Source: Polaribacter sp.
Lineage (GTDB): Bacteria > Bacteroidota > Bacteroidia > Flavobacteriales > Flavobacteriaceae
Reading direction: 5' to 3'
Length of the DNA stretch: 64,000 nt
Assembly (NCBI GenBank): GCA_029245785.1
Contig: JAQWOR010000021.1
Location: 86,932-150,931 of the forward strand
The position numbers were made by a program, and so were the translations under genes. Positions 11,508-20,775 of this stretch are shown here, in pieces. The notes under the pieces were generated by a model that saw only the letters and a list, made by a program, of their open reading frames with translations, ran no database searches and was not told the DNA's origin. Within the stretch, counting starts at the first letter, position 1; the number at the start of each line of letters is the position of its first letter.

Positions 11508-12782
11508 TTATGCTGGAAACTTCGCTCGAATTTTATCCAAACATAACTTATGAATACTTCCAACATGCGAATGTTTTTTTGAGCTATCTGGCTCATACGT
11601 TCCCGCTTCAACTTCTGCTCCAATTTTTTGATAGGCGTCTCTAAAAGTCATTCCGTTTTCTACCAACGTATTCATATTATCAACCGTAAATAAGAACTTG
11701 TATTTCTTATCATTTGAACTAACTTCTTTCACTATGATCTGTTTGATTGCAAAATCAAAAATCTCTAAAATACTTTTCACCTCTTCAAAAGCGGCAATCA
11801 TATTTTCTTTTAACAGCTGAAAATCTCTATGATATCCACTTGGTAAATTGTTGGTGATTAAAATCATTTCTGTTTGTAAAGCTTGAATCTTATTGCACTT
11901 TCCTCGAATCAATTCAAACACATCTGGATTTTTCTTGTGTGGCATGATACTGCTTCCTGTAGTTAATTCATCTGGGAAGGAAATAAAATCAAAATTCTGA
12001 CTCATATACAAACAAATATCCATTGCAAATCGCGACAAGGTATTGCACAAGCCTCCTAAAGAAGCAGAAATGGTTCTTTCATTTTTTCCTCTACTCATTT
12101 GTGCAGCAACCACATTATATTTTAAGCTAGCAAAATTCAATTCTTGGGTGGTAAATTCTCTATCAATAGGAAAAGAACTTCCATAACCTGCCGCAGAACC
12201 TAATGGATTTTGATCAACAGTTTTTATTGCAGCATTTAACAAATACACATCATCAATTAAGGCTTCTGCATAGGCAGAAAACCACAAACCAAAAGAAGAA
12301 GGCATGGCAACTTGTAAATGTGTGTATCCAGGAAGCAGCCTTTTTTTATGTGTTTCTGCCAATTCTAACAAGGTTTCAAAAAAAGTATTGGTTTGTTGTT
12401 TTACCAATAACAAATTCTCTTTGTAATACAAATGAAGCGCTACTAAAACCTGATCATTTCTCGATCTTGCTGTGTGAATTTTTTTACCCACTTCTCCAAA
12501 TTTTTTAGTCAGCTCAAATTCTATTTTAGAATGCACGTCTTCAAACTGAGCTTCTATCACAAAAGTGTTGTTATCTATTTGCTCCCATAACTCTTGCAAG
12601 CCTTTTTCTAATTGTTGCAATTCTTCTGTAGAAATTATGCTGATTTTTTGCAACATTTTAGCATGTGCCAATGAGGCTTGTACATCATATTTTGCAATGT
12701 GCAAATCTATTTCTCTGTCGTTTCCAACGGTAAACTGTTCTATTTTTTTATCTATTGATATTCCTTTATCCCAAAGTTTCAT
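11508..12782 (-). CDS. argH: argininosuccinate lyase
   Basis: HTARSRNDQV, GSSIMPHKKNPD; start set at MKLWDKG (12782) because the ORF-track start (12800) lies inside a repeat. Confidence 0.93.
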   Translation of the reverse strand: MKLWDKGISIDKKIEQFTVGNDREIDLHIAKYDVQASLAHAKMLQKISIISTEELQQLEKGLQELWEQIDNNTFVIEAQFEDVHSKIEFELTKKFGEVGKKIHTARSRNDQVLVALHLYYKENLLLVKQQTNTFFETLLELAETHKKRLLPGYTHLQVAMPSSFGLWFSAYAEALIDDVYLLNAAIKTVDQNPLGSAAGYGSSFPIDREFTTQELNFASLKYNVVAAQMSRGKNERTISASLGGLCNTLSRFAMDICLYMSQNFDFISFPDELTTGSSIMPHKKNPDVFELIRGKCNKIQALQTEMILITNNLPSGYHRDFQLLKENMIAAFEEVKSILEIFDFAIKQIIVKEVSSNDKKYKFLFTVDNMNTLVENGMTFRDAYQKIGAEVEAGTYEPDSSKKHSHVGSIHKLCLDKIRAKFPA

Positions 12783-12795
12783 ACTTTTTGTTTTT

Positions 12796-12869
12796 GTCAT
12801 TCCTGCGAAGGCAGGAATCTTATTATTTTTATCTTATTCTTTCTGGATTCCTACCTTCGCAGGAATGAC
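12796..12869. repeat. palindromic intergenic repeat (GTCATTCCTGCGAAGG..AGGAATC type)
   Basis: GTCATTCCTGCGAAGGCAGGAATC (12796-12819) inverted against GATTCCTACCTTCGCAGGAATGAC (12846-12869), one mismatch. Confidence 0.9.
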
Positions 12870-12875
12870 AACGTG

Positions 12876-13946
12876 TTAAACAATTACACGATTCAACAAG
12901 TCAATATAAATGTTGATTCCTTCTTCTATCTCATTGATGTATATAAACTCATCTGCTGAATGTGAACGCGTGCTATCTCCTGGGCCTAATTTTAAAGACG
13001 GACACGACAAGCATGCTTGATCAGACAAGGTTGGCGAACCATAGGCACTTCTTCCGATGTCAATTCCTGCTTTTACAAGCTCGTGATCTATTGGAATTGA
13101 CGATGAATTTAATTTTAAACCTCTTGGTACAATACGATCACAAGGTGCGTTATTGATTAATAACTCTGCAATTTCATTGTTTGAATACTTGTCATTAACT
13201 CGTACATCGACAACCAAGGCTACCTCTGCCGGAACCGCGTTGTGTTGCTTTCCTGCATTGATTTGTGTAACAGTCATTTTAACATCTCCTAAAGCTTCTG
13301 AGCTCTTTTTAAATTGAAAATCTCGGAACCATTTCAACACATTAATCGTATTGTAGATAGCATTGTCATCATTCGGATGTGCTGCATGACCTGGTGTACC
13401 TTTTACAACGGCATCAAAAACGACCAAACCTTTTTCTGCAACGGCCAAATGCATCAATGTTGGTTCGCCAACAATCGCAACATCAATCTTCGGAATCACA
13501 GACAACATGCTATTCAATCCATTTTCTCCACTGCTTTCTTCTTCAGCAGAAGCCACCAACACTAAATTGTACTTTAAATTTTTATGCTGATAAAAATGGG
13601 CAAATGTGGCTGTTAATGACACCAAACATCCTCCAGCATCATTGCTTCCCAAAACAAATAATTTTCCATCTTCTACAATGGCTTTAAAAGGGTCTTTTGT
13701 ATAGCCATTATTTGGTTTTACGGTATCATGGTGTGAATTGAGTAACAACGTTGGTTTACTATTGTCAAAATGCTTGTTGACTGCCCATACATTGTTTTCT
13801 GTTCTCTGAAAAGAAATATCATGTTGTTCAAGCCAATTTTCTATAAGAGCTGCTGTTTGCTCTTCTTCGGATGAAAATGAAGGAGTTTCTATCAAATTTT
13901 TTAATAGCGTTATCGCTTCAAGAGTTAATTGTTTTTGTGTTTTCAT
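12876..13946 (-). CDS. argE: M20 family metallo-hydrolase, N-acetyl/N-succinyl-ornithine deacylase
   Basis: LLNSHHDTVKPNNGY, SNDAGGCLVS, ASAEEESSGENG; position in the arg operon. Confidence 0.85.
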   Translation of the reverse strand: MKTQKQLTLEAITLLKNLIETPSFSSEEEQTAALIENWLEQHDISFQRTENNVWAVNKHFDNSKPTLLLNSHHDTVKPNNGYTKDPFKAIVEDGKLFVLGSNDAGGCLVSLTATFAHFYQHKNLKYNLVLVASAEEESSGENGLNSMLSVIPKIDVAIVGEPTLMHLAVAEKGLVVFDAVVKGTPGHAAHPNDDNAIYNTINVLKWFRDFQFKKSSEALGDVKMTVTQINAGKQHNAVPAEVALVVDVRVNDKYSNNEIAELLINNAPCDRIVPRGLKLNSSSIPIDHELVKAGIDIGRSAYGSPTLSDQACLSCPSLKLGPGDSTRSHSADEFIYINEIEEGINIYIDLLNRVIV

Positions 13947-14722
13947 TAGGCTTGTATTGTGGTGTGTTTTGGATTAGGATTAAAAAGCATGTCTGGTTTT
14001 CCAATACATACTTTTTGTACATGATGTGCTATTGCATAAAAGCAATTGGCTAATTTTGGCAGCATTCCGTCTGCAATAATTCCGTCTGCCACCAATGTTT
14101 TGTATGTGCTTGTATTGATGTTTTCTATGACTGAATCCGCCTTGTTGATATCTTTTAAAACACCGTTTTTTTCAAAACAATAGTACAGTTCTACGTTGTA
14201 TTTCTTTGCAAATCCAATGGCTAATTCTGATGCAATAGTATCCGCATTTGTGTTTAACAATTGCCCGTTTTTATCATGGGTAATGGCGCAAAAAACAGGC
14301 GTTATATTGCCTTTCAGCAACACATCAATAGTTTGTGTCTGTACGGTTACTACATCGCCTACAAAACCAAAATCAATGGTGTTTATTGGGCGCTTCTCAG
14401 ACACAATGCTATTTCCGTCTGCTCCTGTAAACCCAATAGAATTACATTGGTGCGTTTGTAATTTGGCTACCATATTTTTATTGATTTTTCCTGCATATAC
14501 CATCGTAATAATCTCTAAAGTAGCTGCATCAGTAATCCGTCTTCCGTCAATCATTTTTACAGGAACGTTCATTTGAGCAGCCAATTGAGTTGCCAATTTC
14601 CCTCCTCCATGAACCAATATTTTTTTCCCTTTTATTTTTGAAAAATTGTGTAAAAAAGCGTTCAAAGTGATTTGATCATCGATAATATTACCTCCTATTT
14701 TTATAATTTTTAGTGTTTCCAT
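13946..14722 (-). CDS. argB: acetylglutamate kinase family protein
   Basis: IKIGGNIIDD, LVHGGGKLATQLA, NTNADTIASELA; arg operon context. Confidence 0.9.
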   Translation of the reverse strand: METLKIIKIGGNIIDDQITLNAFLHNFSKIKGKKILVHGGGKLATQLAAQMNVPVKMIDGRRITDAATLEIITMVYAGKINKNMVAKLQTHQCNSIGFTGADGNSIVSEKRPINTIDFGFVGDVVTVQTQTIDVLLKGNITPVFCAITHDKNGQLLNTNADTIASELAIGFAKKYNVELYYCFEKNGVLKDINKADSVIENINTSTYKTLVADGIIADGMLPKLANCFYAIAHHVQKVCIGKPDMLFNPNPKHTTIQA

Positions 14723-14724
14723 AA

Positions 14725-15660
14725 CTAGTTATTTTCTAACAATTTTTTTAACACAATTTGTGCTGCAAAGGTTCTATTACTTGCTTGCTGAATTACCACA
14801 GACTGTTCACTATCTAACACCGCATCTTCAACAACAACATTTCTTCGCACAGGCAAACAATGCATAAATTTAGCAGTCCCTAATTTTTCTTTCGTCAGCA
14901 TCCAATTTGCATCTTCGCTTATTACTTTTCCATAATCAGTGTAGTTGCTCCAGTTTTTTACATAAACAAAATCAGCTTCTTTTAACGCCTTTTCTTGATC
15001 GTAATCAATGGGTATGTTTTTGGTAATTTCTGAATTCAATTCATAGCCTTTTGGGTGTGTAATGCTAAAATCAACATCCAACAATTGCATCATTTCTACA
15101 AATGAATTGGCAACTGCCTGTGGCAATGCCTTAGGATGTGGTGCCCAAGACAACACCACCTTTGGTTGTTTCTTGGTCTTTAGTTCTTCAATGGTAATGG
15201 CATCTGTTAACGCTTGCAGCGGATGTGCTGTTGAACTTTCCATATTTACAATAGGAACCGTTGCGTATTTTACAAAGCTGTTGAGCACAAATTCAGAGGC
15301 ATCTTTTTCTTTATCTTTCAATGTTGGAAATGCTCTTACGGCAATAATGTTTGCGTATTCTGAAATTACTTGTGTGGCTTCTTTAATATGTTCTGTGGTC
15401 TTACAATTCATAATCGTTCCGTCTTCGAATTCCAAATTCCAAGCATCATTTACATTCAATATCATAACTTCCATTCCCAAATTTTTTGCCGCTTTTTCTG
15501 TGCTCAACCGAGTCCGTAAACTCGAATTAAAAAACAACATAACCAAGGTTTTGTGCTGTCCCAATTTTTCAAATTGAAAAGGGTTTTTCTTTAACTGAAT
15601 CGCTTTCTGAATCATTTCAGAAAGGTTTACAATATCTTTTATGGTGGTGTATTTTTTCAT
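14725..15660 (-). CDS. N-acetyl/N-succinyl-L-ornithine carbamoyltransferase
   Basis: FFNSSLRTRLSTEKAA, HPLQALTDAITIEE, WAPHPKALPQAV, FMHCLPVRRN. Confidence 0.9.
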   Translation of the reverse strand: MKKYTTIKDIVNLSEMIQKAIQLKKNPFQFEKLGQHKTLVMLFFNSSLRTRLSTEKAAKNLGMEVMILNVNDAWNLEFEDGTIMNCKTTEHIKEATQVISEYANIIAVRAFPTLKDKEKDASEFVLNSFVKYATVPIVNMESSTAHPLQALTDAITIEELKTKKQPKVVLSWAPHPKALPQAVANSFVEMMQLLDVDFSITHPKGYELNSEITKNIPIDYDQEKALKEADFVYVKNWSNYTDYGKVISEDANWMLTKEKLGTAKFMHCLPVRRNVVVEDAVLDSEQSVVIQQASNRTFAAQIVLKKLLENN

Positions 15661-15661
15661 T

Positions 15662-16786
15662 TTATAATTCTTTTTTTAAAGCTTCAAAGAACATATCAAT
15701 GTGTTTTTTCTGAACAATTAACGGCGGAAGAATTCTTAATAAATTCGGATTCTTTGCGCTTCCAGTAAAAATATGATGTTTGAAAATGAGCTTTTTTCTC
15801 AACGCTCCAATTGGAAAATCAAATTCCAATCCCAACATCAACCCTCTTCCTTTGATCGATTTTATGTTCGAAATAGCGGCTGCTTTTTCTTCAAAATATT
15901 GAGAGAGTTTTTTAACATTTTGCAGCAAGCTCTCTTCTTCTATCACTTTTAAAACTGCCAGTGAAGCAGCACAAGCCAAGTGATTTCCTCCAAACGTAGT
16001 TCCTAATAAACCAAAAGAAGCTTTGATGGCTGGATGAATAAAAATTCCTCCAATTGGAAAACCATTCCCCATCCCTTTTGCCATTGAAATAACGTCTGGC
16101 GTAATGTTGTGTTTTTGAAAAGCAAAGAAATCGCCTGTTCTCCCAAAACCAGATTGCACCTCATCAGCAATTAACAGCGTGTGGTATTTTTTACACAGTT
16201 GTTCTAAACCTTGGTAAAATGCAGTGGTACTTTCATCCAGTCCGCCAACACCTTGAATCACTTCAATAATTACAGCACAAATATCCTTTTTTTCAAGGGC
16301 GTTTTCTACAGCAACTAAATCTCCCAATTCCACAAACTCAACTTCTTGTTGTGCATTTATTGGAGCTACAATTTTTGGATTGTCTGTGGCTGCAACAGCT
16401 GCAGATGTTCGTCCGTGAAAAGAATTTTTAAAGGCGAGAACTTTCTTTTTACCTGTATGAAATGACGCCAGTTTTAAGGCATTTTCATTGGCTTCTGCCC
16501 CTGAGTTACATAAAAACAATTGATAGTCTTCACACGATGATAACTGTGTTAATTTTTGAGACAATTCAATCTGCAATGGATTTTGAATAGCATTGCTATA
16601 AAACCCCAGTTCACTCAATTGCTCACTCACTTTTTTTACATACACTGGATGCGAATGTCCAATAGAAATTACGGCATGTCCGCCATATAAATCCAAATAC
16701 CTTATCCCTTCTTTATCAAAAACATACACGTCTTTTGCCGTTATAGGCGTAATATCAAACAAAGGATATACATTAAATAAACTCAT
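15662..16786 (-). CDS. argD: acetylornithine/succinylornithine aminotransferase
   Basis: DLYGGHAVISIGHSHP, NSGAEANENALKLA, LLIADEVQSGFGRTG, FGGNHLACAASLAVL. Confidence 0.9.
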   Translation of the reverse strand: MSLFNVYPLFDITPITAKDVYVFDKEGIRYLDLYGGHAVISIGHSHPVYVKKVSEQLSELGFYSNAIQNPLQIELSQKLTQLSSCEDYQLFLCNSGAEANENALKLASFHTGKKKVLAFKNSFHGRTSAAVAATDNPKIVAPINAQQEVEFVELGDLVAVENALEKKDICAVIIEVIQGVGGLDESTTAFYQGLEQLCKKYHTLLIADEVQSGFGRTGDFFAFQKHNITPDVISMAKGMGNGFPIGGIFIHPAIKASFGLLGTTFGGNHLACAASLAVLKVIEEESLLQNVKKLSQYFEEKAAAISNIKSIKGRGLMLGLEFDFPIGALRKKLIFKHHIFTGSAKNPNLLRILPPLIVQKKHIDMFFEALKKEL

Positions 16787-16802
16787 TTTTTACTTTTTTA
16801 TT

Positions 16803-16880
16803 TGTCATTCTGAGCATAGCGAAGAATCTTCTTTTATCTTATAAGATTCTTCATTTCGTTAACACTCATTCAGAATGACA
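16803..16880. repeat. palindromic intergenic repeat (TGTCATTCTGAGCATAGCGAAGAATCTT type)
   Basis: TGTCATTCTGAGCATAGCGAAGAATCTT and an inverted, imperfect AAGATTCTTC...TTCAGAATGACA. Confidence 0.85.
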
Positions 16881-16881
16881 T

Positions 16882-17682
16882 TTATAATTGTTCTGTTTTA
16901 ATTGTGTTAATTTTCTGAAACGAAGTCACCATCCCTTGAATTAAAGAAGAACTCAAGCCCTTGTGTTCCATTTCATTCAACCCTTCAATGGTACAGCCTT
17001 TAGGCGTGGTTACTTTGTCAATTTCTTGCTCTGGATGATTGCCCGTTGTAATCAATAAATTAGCAGCTCCTTCACAGGTATACATGGCTAATTCTTGAGC
17101 TTCTTTAGCATCAAACCCTAATTGAATTGCTGCTTGCGTAGTAGCTCTAATCAACCGCATCCAAAATGCAATTCCACTTGCACAAACTACTGTTGCTGCT
17201 TGCATTTGATTTTCTGGAATCGCAATAGATGTTCCTAAACGATTAAAAATAGCGGTGGCAATTTTAATTCGGTTTTCTCCCTTTTTATTACTGCACAAAC
17301 AAGTCATTGATTTACCAACTGCAATCGCCGTATTTGGCATTGCTCTAATCACAAATTGATCTTGACCAACAATGGCTTCTATTTTAGAAATTGAAAAGCC
17401 TGTAATGGTTGAAATCAACACATGATTCTCTGTTAAAAAAGGAGCAATTTTTTTTAATATTGTTTCAAAATGTGCTGGTTGAACAGCAAAAATGATGATG
17501 TCTGAATGTTGAACTGCTTGTACATTATCAGAAGTAAGCACAACATTTTTATAATCTTCAAAATCTTGAAGGGTTGTGACCGTTCTTTTTGTCAAGTACA
17601 GTGTCGTAATCGCATTGGTCGTTATCAATCCTTTTGCGATTGATTTTCCTAAATTTCCGGTTCCTATAATGGCTATTTTCAT
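16882..17682 (-). CDS. proC: pyrroline-5-carboxylate reductase
   Basis: IIGTGNLGKSIAKGL, FAVQPAHFETIL, RAMPNTAIAVGKSMT, GCTIEGLNEME. Confidence 0.9.
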   Translation of the reverse strand: MKIAIIGTGNLGKSIAKGLITTNAITTLYLTKRTVTTLQDFEDYKNVVLTSDNVQAVQHSDIIIFAVQPAHFETILKKIAPFLTENHVLISTITGFSISKIEAIVGQDQFVIRAMPNTAIAVGKSMTCLCSNKKGENRIKIATAIFNRLGTSIAIPENQMQAATVVCASGIAFWMRLIRATTQAAIQLGFDAKEAQELAMYTCEGAANLLITTGNHPEQEIDKVTTPKGCTIEGLNEMEHKGLSSSLIQGMVTSFQKINTIKTEQL

Positions 17683-17754
17683 GTGATGTTTTTTTTAAGT
17701 TTCAGAGAGGTAAAGTTTTAAAGGTGCAGAGTTCAGACCTAGATCCTGTTTCAG

Positions 17755-17798
17755 CTTTGTTACTTTACCGCTTTGTTACTTTGTTACTTTGTTACTTT
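17755..17798. repeat. 8-bp tandem repeat (CTTTGTTA)n
   Basis: CTTTGTTA CTTTACCG CTTTGTTA CTTTGTTA CTTTGTTA CTTT abutting the argC stop codon. Confidence 0.9.
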
Positions 17799-18776
17799 CT
17801 AGAAATATGTCGCTTTTAGTTGTAGCCCTTCAGCTTCATCAAATCCAAATAGTAGATTCATATTCTGAACTGCTTGTCCAGAATCACCTTTTAAAAGGTT
17901 GTCTATAACGCTTGTAATTAATAATTTGTTTTCGTGTTTGTATAAATGAATGATACATTTATTGGTATTTACCACTTGTTTTAAATGGATGTCTTTATCA
18001 GAAATACAGGTAAAAACAGCGTCTTTATAAAACGATGTATAGAGCGCTTTTGCGTCTTCCAAATCTCCGTCAAAATCAGTATATGCCGTTGCAAAAATTC
18101 CTCTTGAAAAATTTCCTCTGTTGGGCATAAAAACAATTTCTGAAGAAAAAGAATCTTGTAGCTGCCTAACTGTTTGGTTGATCTCTCCTAAATGTTGATG
18201 CGCAAATGGCTTGTAATGTGAAAAATTATTATCTCTCCATGTAAAATGAGTGGTTTTAGACAATGCTGTTCCTGCTCCAGTTGCTCCAGTTACTGCATTT
18301 GCATGTACATCATTAGTCATCAAATTGTGCTGTGCCAATGGTAAAACCGCCAACTGAATAGCGGTTGCAAAACACCCTGGATTGGCAATATAACTTGCTT
18401 TTTTAATGGCTTCTTTTTGCAATTCTGGCAATCCATACACAAAAGATTTGTTGTCAAAAATAGCGTCCTCTTCCAATCTAAAATCGTTGCTTAGATCAAT
18501 GATTTTAGTGTGTTCTGAAAAAGTGTTTCTCTCTAAAAAGGCTTTTGAATTTCCATGTCCTAAACACAAGAATACAACTGCCACTTCTTTGTTGATCTTA
18601 TTGGCAAACAACAGGTCTGTTGTTCCTTCTAAGTCTTGATGTACATCACTAATTTTGTTTCCAGCATTCGATGTGCTGTACACAAAATTAATCGTTGCTT
18701 TTGAATGAAATAACAGTATTCTGATCAATTCTCCTGCGGTATAACCCGCGCCTCCAATGATTCCTACTTGTACCAT
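17799..18776 (-). CDS. argC: N-acetyl-gamma-glutamyl-phosphate reductase
   Basis: GIIGGAGYTAGELIRILLFH, YIANPGCFATAIQLAVLPL, GATGAGTALSKTTHF. Confidence 0.93.
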   Translation of the reverse strand: MVQVGIIGGAGYTAGELIRILLFHSKATINFVYSTSNAGNKISDVHQDLEGTTDLLFANKINKEVAVVFLCLGHGNSKAFLERNTFSEHTKIIDLSNDFRLEEDAIFDNKSFVYGLPELQKEAIKKASYIANPGCFATAIQLAVLPLAQHNLMTNDVHANAVTGATGAGTALSKTTHFTWRDNNFSHYKPFAHQHLGEINQTVRQLQDSFSSEIVFMPNRGNFSRGIFATAYTDFDGDLEDAKALYTSFYKDAVFTCISDKDIHLKQVVNTNKCIIHLYKHENKLLITSVIDNLLKGDSGQAVQNMNLLFGFDEAEGLQLKATYF

Positions 18777-19960
18777 ACTTTTCCGTTTACTTGTTGATAT
18801 ATTTTATTTTGATTTCCAAAAATCTTTATAAACCCTTTGGCTTCATCTGCGGTCCAACCCGTGTTTATCTCTCCATAACTTCCAAACTTCGCATTCATTA
18901 AATCGTGTTTTGAAGAAATTCCATTCAGTGTAAAATGATAGGGTTTTAAGGCAATACTAACAGTTCCTGAAACTTGACTTTGGCTGCTTTCTAAAAAGGC
19001 TTCCATATTTCGCATTACTGGATCTAAATATTGACCTTCATGCAAATGCATTCCGTAAAAACCTGCCAAATATTCTTTGTGCTGCAATTGCCATTTGGTC
19101 AGCGTGTGTTTTTCTAATAAATGATGTGCTTTTATGATAATTAACGCAGCGGCAGCTTCAAAACCTACTCTTCCTTTGATGCCGACAATGGTATCTCCAA
19201 CATGAATATCTCTTCCAATTGCATACGCAGATGCCAACTCGTTTAGTTTTTCAATATTTTTTTGAGGACTATTTACAGTTCCATTAATCGCGATAAGCTC
19301 TCCTTTATCAAAAGTTAAAACTACTTTTTCTTCGCCTGTTTTTTCTAATTGAGATGGATATGCTTGTTCTGGCAACGGGTTTTCTGAGGTTAAGGTTTCT
19401 TCACCACCAACACTTGTTCCCCAAAGACCTTTGTTGATGGAGTACTTTGCTTTTTCCCATGACATCTCAATTCCGTTGCTTTTTAAATACGCAATTTCTT
19501 CTTGTCTAGAAATCTGTTGATCTCTAATGGGCGTGATAATTTTTATTTCTGGAGCTAAGGTTTGAAAAATCATATCAAAACGTACTTGGTCATTTCCTGC
19601 GCCAGTACTTCCATGAGCAATATGTGTTGCACCAATACTTTTAGCGTAGTTTACAATTTCAATGGCCTGAATAATTCTTTCAGCACTAACCGAAAGAGGA
19701 TACGTATTGTTTTTTAATACATTTCCAAACACTAAATACTTGATCACCTTTTGATAAAAAGTGGCTACAGCATCAATGTTTTTATAGGTCGAGACACCCA
19801 TTTTATAAGCATTCTCTTTAATAATGGTAATTTCTTTTTCGGTAAAACCTCCTGTATTTACACTCACTGCATGCACCTCAAAATTATGCTCTTTTGATAA
19901 CTTCACAGCACAATATGATGTGTCTAAACCTCCGCTATATGCGATGACTAATTTTTTCAT
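18764..19960 (-). CDS. argG: argininosuccinate synthase
   Basis: VIAYSGGLDTSYCAVKL, HGSTGAGNDQVRFD. Confidence 0.95.
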   Translation of the reverse strand: MKKLVIAYSGGLDTSYCAVKLSKEHNFEVHAVSVNTGGFTEKEITIIKENAYKMGVSTYKNIDAVATFYQKVIKYLVFGNVLKNNTYPLSVSAERIIQAIEIVNYAKSIGATHIAHGSTGAGNDQVRFDMIFQTLAPEIKIITPIRDQQISRQEEIAYLKSNGIEMSWEKAKYSINKGLWGTSVGGEETLTSENPLPEQAYPSQLEKTGEEKVVLTFDKGELIAINGTVNSPQKNIEKLNELASAYAIGRDIHVGDTIVGIKGRVGFEAAAALIIIKAHHLLEKHTLTKWQLQHKEYLAGFYGMHLHEGQYLDPVMRNMEAFLESSQSQVSGTVSIALKPYHFTLNGISSKHDLMNAKFGSYGEINTGWTADEAKGFIKIFGNQNKIYQQVNGKVWYK

Positions 19961-20574
19961 TTTTTTTCTTTTTTTAAGTATATAGCTTCCTTTAGTCTTT
20001 TTAATCGCTTAAAAACGGTTGCTTTTATTTTTTTATCTTCTTTTTTCTCTGTGGATATTGGATCAAATAACATCCCTGTACACAAACACATGCTTTGTGA
20101 TGTTCGTTGCAATACATCGTAATTTTTACAGGTTTGACAACCGTCCCAAAATGATTGATCGTCTGTTAATTCTGAAAATGTAACGGGAGTATATCCCAAT
20201 TGACTATTCATTTTCATAACGGCCAATCCTGTAGTAATACTAAACACTTTTGCTGTAGAAAACTTTGTTCTTGAATGCTCAAAAATTTTCGCTTTTATTT
20301 TTTTAGCCAAGCCTTTTCCTCTAAAATCTGGATGAACAATTAAGCCTGAATTGGCTACAAATTTTCCATGTCCCCATTTTTCGATATAGCAGAAACCTGC
20401 AAATTGAGTTCCCTCTAAAGCAATGACAGCGTTCCCGTTTTCCATTTTAGAAATGACATACTCAGGTTTCCTTTTGGCAATACCAGTTCCTCGAACCTCT
20501 GCCGCTGCTGCAATAGTTTCGCAAATAATTACCGCATACATGCGATGTGACTTATTGGCAATAACAATTTCCAT
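19957..20574 (-). CDS. GNAT family N-acetyltransferase, first gene of the arg operon
   Basis: GLIVHPDFRGKGLAKKIKAKIFE acetyl-CoA site; stop overlaps the argG start region. Confidence 0.85.
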   Translation of the reverse strand: MEIVIANKSHRMYAVIICETIAAAAEVRGTGIAKRKPEYVISKMENGNAVIALEGTQFAGFCYIEKWGHGKFVANSGLIVHPDFRGKGLAKKIKAKIFEHSRTKFSTAKVFSITTGLAVMKMNSQLGYTPVTFSELTDDQSFWDGCQTCKNYDVLQRTSQSMCLCTGMLFDPISTEKKEDKKIKATVFKRLKRLKEAIYLKKEKK

Positions 20575-20775
20575 TGTATTGATTTTGAATTAAAATAATT
20601 GTACTGTTGAAATGTTGAAATGAAGAACCGGACTCACCTAAGTTCAAGAAAAGAAAGCACCCCTACGGGCGACGCGGGAAAAAGCGGCGTACAGAAACCT
20701 TGTTATTGTTTCCAATAACTAAAGATAAAAATGATATGAAAAATGATGTGTACAAAGTGAAAAAAAATAAAAATT

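Noticed and set aside
12565-12879. 104-aa plus-strand ORF ending FVIPAKAGILLFLSYSFWIPTFAGMTTC
   Set aside because: Overlaps argH antisense; its C-terminus is the translated inverted repeat at 12796-12869.
17755-17798. CRISPR-like array
   Set aside because: Repeats are 8 bp and contiguous with no spacers; no cas genes in the window.
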